A stretch of 64,000 bases of DNA, from NCBI RefSeq assembly GCF_032118995.1, contig NC_092660.1, forward strand, positions 18,524,501 through 18,588,500. Reading direction: 5' to 3'. This document shows positions 58,983 through 64,000 of the stretch, piece by piece. Each line of letters begins with the position of its first letter. Position 1 is the first letter of the stretch. A model generated the notes under the pieces. It was given only the letters and a program-made list of their open reading frames with translations. It made no database searches and was not told the DNA's origin. The position numbers were made by a program, and so were the translations under genes. Source of the DNA: Asterias amurensis (lineage: Eukaryota; Echinodermata; Asteroidea; Forcipulatida; Asteriidae).

Positions 58983-59189
58983 CAACTGTACGCCGTCTGG
59001 CGACGACACCAAGGGAATACTATAATACTTCTCTGCTATTTTGGACAACTGTACGCCGCCAGTGTATAGTGGCGACGACACCGAGGGAATTCTATAATAC
59101 TTCTCTGCTATTTTGGACAACTGTACGCCGTCAATATATAGTGGCGACGACACCGAGGGAATATACTATAATACTTCTCTGCTATTTTG
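58983..59189 (+). promoter_or_regulatory. Promoter-proximal tandem repeat, 3 units
   Basis: Same three-unit structure and 'CGCCAGTGTATAG' variant as 14798-15005. Confidence 0.7.
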
Positions 59190-59217
59190 GACAAGATCTG
59201 CTTGTTGATGATCCATC

Positions 59218-59817
59218 ATGTCGTTATCCATTCGCTGTCTGCACACTCGACCGGACCTAATCGTCTCGTGCTCGAAGCTTTTGAAGAGCGTCTGGCCCTG
59301 TTCCAGGGTTGAGCGTCTGCAGCATTTGGAGAACGAGAACTGCACTGGGTTCCCGCGTTCGTTAGTTCTCATTGACCATGGAGAGAACCGGCCAGATTCC
59401 GTCATCGGACATTTGCGGACTATTCCGGTAAAGTTCCCGATTCAACCGAAAAGCGTGTATCTTGAGGCAGGTTGTGTAGACAAATCCAGACAAATGGAGG
59501 GATTGTTAAAACAAATGCTGAAATTTGCCGACAAATATGCGTTTGAAACCTTGGAGTGTCAACAGATCTTTGGGTGGATTTTCAAAGATTTTAACCCGTT
59601 ATTCAAAAGTGTAGGGTGGGTTGAATGCCCCGACTTTACGGTCCGAGCAGTTGGAGCTAATGCACTGGAACCATTTGGCACCCCGAGATTTTGGACCAAA
59701 GACACACCGCCCCCTGACAACTGGAAGTTCGCCCCCGATGGTTCCATCATAACGAAGGACGCCTTGCTGAATACGGTCATGATAAAGAAAACTTGTGGAA
59801 CCAAGATGGAACTTTGA
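59218..59817 (+). CDS. NAA80-like: Array GNAT (NAA80-like), class beta, second copy of unit D
   Basis: 199 aa, intronless; as 15033 except Asn39 and Arg47 ('GFPRSLVLID'). The Cys-to-Arg change in strand 2 is unique among the copies. Confidence 0.85.
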   Translation: MSLSIRCLHTRPDLIVSCSKLLKSVWPCSRVERLQHLENENCTGFPRSLVLIDHGENRPDSVIGHLRTIPVKFPIQPKSVYLEAGCVDKSRQMEGLLKQMLKFADKYAFETLECQQIFGWIFKDFNPLFKSVGWVECPDFTVRAVGANALEPFGTPRFWTKDTPPPDNWKFAPDGSIITKDALLNTVMIKKTCGTKMEL

Positions 59818-60639
59818 CTTTTTTTACTTGCAGCCCCCCCCCCCCCCCCCACACACACTATACATTGTAGCTGTGAAGTGACGTACATTTTCACCTGTGG
59901 GCTATCGACTTTGGCCGTGTAGTTATATGCTTGGAGTTTAAACCCATCAAACAAAATGGAACATTCATCCTCGGTGATTTCATCTCAATCAAAGCCATGA
60001 GTTTTGGCCCTGAGTGCGGGATGCTGGTTGCTTGACAAGATGGCTGCATCGCAATAAGAAATACTGTATAGAACAGCTACCTGAGCGGAATGTTTTCAAC
60101 GGAAATGGTATTTTTACTTGTTTATAATGCACCTGATCATCATTTTAATGTAATTTTTATATGGTACCTCCACGCTGTAACAAAGTGGCTTTACAAATTG
60201 GAGCTCCCAACTATGACGTTTTGAGAGTGATTGAGTAACGGGGCTTTTCGCGAATCTCTCAGAAAAGCGCTGGATAAGGATATTCAAAATGATTGGTTAT
60301 TTTTTTTACCAATTGAAATTGAAATTGAAATTTATAATCATATGACTCGATTTCCTTATTCATTGAAAACACTTTAAGTGAAATTCAGCAAAGTTCACGA
60401 CTTGACATTTTCGTTCAAGCAGATCTTTAACATTCGTGTATAACCTGCCCAAACAATTGTCAGATTATGTACGCTTGCAGCTGATTTTTTATATTTTTTT
60501 GTTTTCCACCAAGAAAGTATGCTATTGTTTTACGTATTATCATCTTACTGGTTCTTAATTTGATAAAGGCTGGCTGGTCCTGATTGTTTGGCACGTTGCA
60601 TTGGATTGGGCACGTTGTGCTAATGTAGAAGGCGTTTGA
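59818..60639. other. Intergenic downstream of GNAT beta (unit D)
   Basis: Paralogous to 15633-16429; no gene. Confidence 0.45.
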
Positions 60640-61570
60640 AAGCGTTCGTTTGTTGGAAGGGTGCTTTAGAAGTATAATAATCCACACAAATGCTTCAAGA
60701 TTGTGTGGTTTTCCTTTTACTTCGTGAATGTACACGGTCCGCTGATTTGCAAAACCAAAATGTTGACTCGACAAAATACTGGACCGACTTTGGATTCGGC
60801 TTTAGGCTAGCTTTGCCCGCGGTTGTTTTGACAATTGCGCGTGCTGTGCGCATGCGTAGGCTCAGACGAGAGGATGGAGCCTGAAACCGAATCAAAAGCC
60901 GAAGCCGTCTTTTCGAAAAGGGCCGTAGTTCACGAAGTAAAAGGAAAACCACAAAATTTCGAGGCATATTAATATGTGAATCTTTATGTTCTACAACTCA
61001 GTACATGTATATTCATTACACAACAAACGCTGCCATACGCTTTCTGTAGCCCAAAGCGCCCAATCCAAGGCGTTTGTGTATATGTATGGCTTGATATTAT
61101 GTTATTGTTCACCCGGAACTTAAAGAAGGCACTTTGACTGACACGTTTGGTAGTTGTTAAAGACCAGTTTATTCTCACTTCTTGTATCCCAACATAATTA
61201 TGCATAAATGTGAAAATTTTGGCTCAATGGTCATCGAATTGATGCAAGCAAATAGTGAAAGAAAAAAACACCCTCGTTGCACCAAAATTGGTGTGCTTTC
61301 AGATACATAAATTAACTACCTCAGCTGAAGTATTTCATTATTAGAATGACACATTAATAACCTATTAATTTACCCATACACCGATGTGTGTTAGCAATGT
61401 TTTGTATACTCAGTACTTTCCCGAGTCATGTGGAAAAAAATATCACAGGCATAATTATTACTCGGGTGGCCGGGAGTTTACCTCTTTCTCCAAAACTTAC
61501 TAAGTAAGTTTGTATGCTTTTATAAGAGTTGTTTTTAGTAATTACCAATAGTGTCCAGTGCCTTTAAAGA
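60640..61570. repeat. Nested MITE block (unit D copy)
   Basis: Paralogous to 16430-17385. Confidence 0.7.
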
Positions 61571-62722
61571 GTCTTTTCGAAACCTTGTCGAGTCGGCTTT
61601 CATCTTAAGCGGCTGTGTCCATCTTTCTGACTCTCAGCAATAAAAAGCGTACATTTTGTGAAACTTGCTGACGGAGCCAAAGCCAGAGCCAAACCCGCGG
61701 TTTCGACAAGACACTTTTTAATTAGCCTTTGGGCATGAATGGTTTCAGGCTTATCTTGATTTTTATATCCGACAATATTACACAATAATTCCTTTGTTCT
61801 ATGTAATTCACTGTTCACTTTCTTATGTAATATTGATGTTAACCAACATTAACTACATGCCTGGTGGCGACAAGTTTTGTAAACCGACATTAAATATAGA
61901 TGCCTGTTGGTTACTTGAGTGATTTGATGTAAACCGTTATTAACTTTGTATATGGTAGTTATTTTAATACAGGGGCTAAACATTATGCAGACATTCTTTA
62001 AACGTATTTGTGATAGTGGCGCCGTTATAGTTTGCAGCAACACCATGTTTTAGTAGATGACATTATTTTTAGGATTACACAAAGTTTACTCAAATTTTAA
62101 ATTGGCATGCGGTGATTTACTATGTGGTCATCTTTTACTAGATTATATAACTTCATGCACATCCTATTTTATTTTGCATGATTAATCCTTATTAAAATAT
62201 GCAGATATTATGTTATACTATTTGCTATATTTGATAAAAATATTTGCCTTTTTTAAGCTTATGATATTACTCAAATAAGGTTAACATTATGACAAACAGG
62301 TTTATAAAAAAGTCCCCATTTTAGATTGTCTTTCTTGAGCTTTGTGAGTTGCATATGATGTGATTTGTTTAACGAATAACAATTAATGTAACACTTATAT
62401 ACTGTACAGGGGTGTTTAACTTCATTGTACGTTTATTTCAATGTTGTCATTTAAGTACAACAAGTATATATCATTTAACCTCGTTACACTATAAATTGTC
62501 ATACAAACAGACTTATATTAGAAAAGTATGTGTCGTAAAGGTAGAGTTAAGATACAGAATGACAACATAGGTTTGGGCGAAGCACTGCTCTCAGTACCCT
62601 TACCTTTGGGCAGACAAAAGAGACAGGCAAAGGCCAAAAACAACTATCATGACAAACAAACGAGTACACATAAAAAGTAACATATTAAACTACCGCAATG
62701 AGTCATTGACACATTATGCATA
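61571..62722. other. Intergenic, 3' flank of the last SRCR module
   Basis: 61853-61856 is the empty TTAA site matching the MITE insertion of unit B. SRCR 3' module homology starts near 62285. A candidate minus-strand AATAAA lies at 62432-62437. No gene. Confidence 0.5.
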
Positions 62723-63090
62723 TTAGTAATCAAGGAAAGAATAACCATAGAATCCTTGACTTATGGACTGACTAAACGTCTGGCAACGGACTCCAGCATC
62801 CTCGGAATGGGCGCAATTGTGCACACCGACGGTGAGATGAGAGCATGACCAGACCGAGTCTTCGGTCCCATCACACTGTACGTCATCAAGCCAGATCTGC
62901 CCCGTCCCAGTCGTGTACGATGAGCTCTGTAGAACTGTGCCGTCTGCGTAACCCAACTGACGGCAGACTACGGTGGCATCGTTGTCATCCCAGTAGTCGT
63001 CGCAAACGGTGCCCCACTGTCCGTCGTAGAAGACCTCCACTCTCCCCTCGTACGTGTGCTGACCACCGACAAGACGAATCACCGAAGTCC
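62723..63090 (-). CDS. SRCR gene, terminal coding exon (third module)
   Basis: Same acceptor and SRCR domain as the other two, with the tail 'QTFSQSISQGFYGYSFLDY' before the stop. Three bases longer than the second module exon, again in frame. Confidence 0.85.
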
Positions 63091-63263
63091 CTTCAAAAGA
63101 AACAGCGCAAAGAAAAAACTTATCAATTTTATGTCCTTTGATAACCTCGCGAGATTCACTGAGATTTGATGGTTTCCAAAAGCAAGTCAGTCGTCTCACC
63201 CCAGTTCCAAAGTCACCTACGACAAAGTCGCACTGTTTTACCCCCTGTGGAGTATACCACTGT

Positions 63264-63334
63264 GCCTCGTAGCTCAGTTGATAGAGCATCTGCCCGGAGT
63301 GTCAGGGGCATTGGGTTCAAATCCAAATGAGGAC
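63264..63334 (+). ncRNA. tRNA-like sequence (third module)
   Basis: Copy of 19428-19498. A second tRNA-like copy follows at 63474-63537. Confidence 0.5.
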
Positions 63335-63706
63335 TATTTTTCTTTCAGCCCAGATTTTGTATTAACTTCTCATGAGGCCTAGTCTACCACACACGACCTC
63401 AACAAAGCTTTTTGAGGAGGGAGGTTTCATTGACGAGTTGTGAATCCGTCTTAAATCCACCCCTTACGTCAATGTGTTCCAGTGGTTAGACTACAGGACT
63501 TGCATACAAGGTTGTGGGTTCGAATCCCCCCACCCCAAGCTAACCGCTGATTCCACAATGACTATAGAATAACACTCGTCTAGTTACCGAATCACAATTG
63601 ATTTGTGCGATTCAGAACCATAGACGTTAAACCAATGTTTGTATAAAATGAGAGAGATTGGCTGTTGCCAGCTTTTCGTTTATATCCCCTAGTGGGAGTT
63701 TGCCTA

Positions 63707-64000
<294 letters not shown>

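Larger units (their letters stand above)
50988..62285. repeat. Segmental duplication unit D
   Basis: Third copy of the block. It shares the 317-bp MITE and a multi-unit alpha promoter with unit A. It has three GNAT genes (alpha, beta, beta) instead of two, the extra beta with its spacer forming a 1.75-kb tandem duplication (57470 to 59218). Confidence 0.9.

Overview
This looks like genomic DNA of a marine invertebrate deuterostome, most likely an echinoderm and possibly a sea star. That is inferred from three things: tandem secreted group-A SRCR domains encoded by single phase 1-1 exons, very dense short inverted-repeat elements with TTAA targets, and tRNA-derived SINE-like sequences. No prokaryotic signal (operons, Shine-Dalgarno sites, CRISPR) was seen.

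Layout. (1) 1-8.6 kb: a fossil multicopy-element ORF (about 181-1250), several palindromic MITEs, a broken minus-strand GNAT acetyltransferase copy (5280-5872), and one GNAT gene with a canonical acetyl-CoA loop (7454-8035). (2) Segmental duplications. Unit A (8633-20661), unit B (20662-31352) and unit D (50988-about 62285) are near copies of one another. Each carries a pair or trio of intronless plus-strand 199-aa GNAT genes: A 13281 and 15033; B 26246 and 27928; D 55866, 57470 and 59218. Each gene sits directly behind a 61-75 bp promoter-proximal tandem repeat present in 1 to 7 units. (3) SRCR 3' modules on the minus strand at 18.9-20.7 kb, 48.9-50.9 kb and 62.7-64.0 kb (cut by the window edge). 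Each holds a terminal coding exon with a variable short C-terminal tail, then further SRCR exons. (4) 31.5-44.5 kb: the 5' part of an SRCR gene on the minus strand. It has a signal-peptide exon (44302-44500), four or five intact SRCR exons, and interleaved half-exons whose 5' third is replaced by a 610-650 bp cassette bordered by (GGACT)n microsatellites. (5) 44.5-48.5 kb: intergenic DNA with a LINE scrap, SINEs and MITEs.

The GNAT proteins resemble NAA80 (NAT6, the actin N-terminal acetyltransferase). The canonical copy keeps the G-x-G acetyl-CoA loop and the 'FY' motif. The broken copy has lost the loop, and the seven array copies have lost both features. The array falls into two alternating classes, alpha and beta. 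The plus-strand GNAT genes lie between minus-strand SRCR exons, so they may be nested in SRCR introns. The best candidate for an undescribed system is this expanding pair of clusters: degenerate NAA80-like proteins under a variable-number promoter repeat, interleaved with an SRCR locus that is reshuffled through microsatellite-bounded cassettes. Function is unknown. All functional statements rest on reading motifs by eye; no database search was possible.
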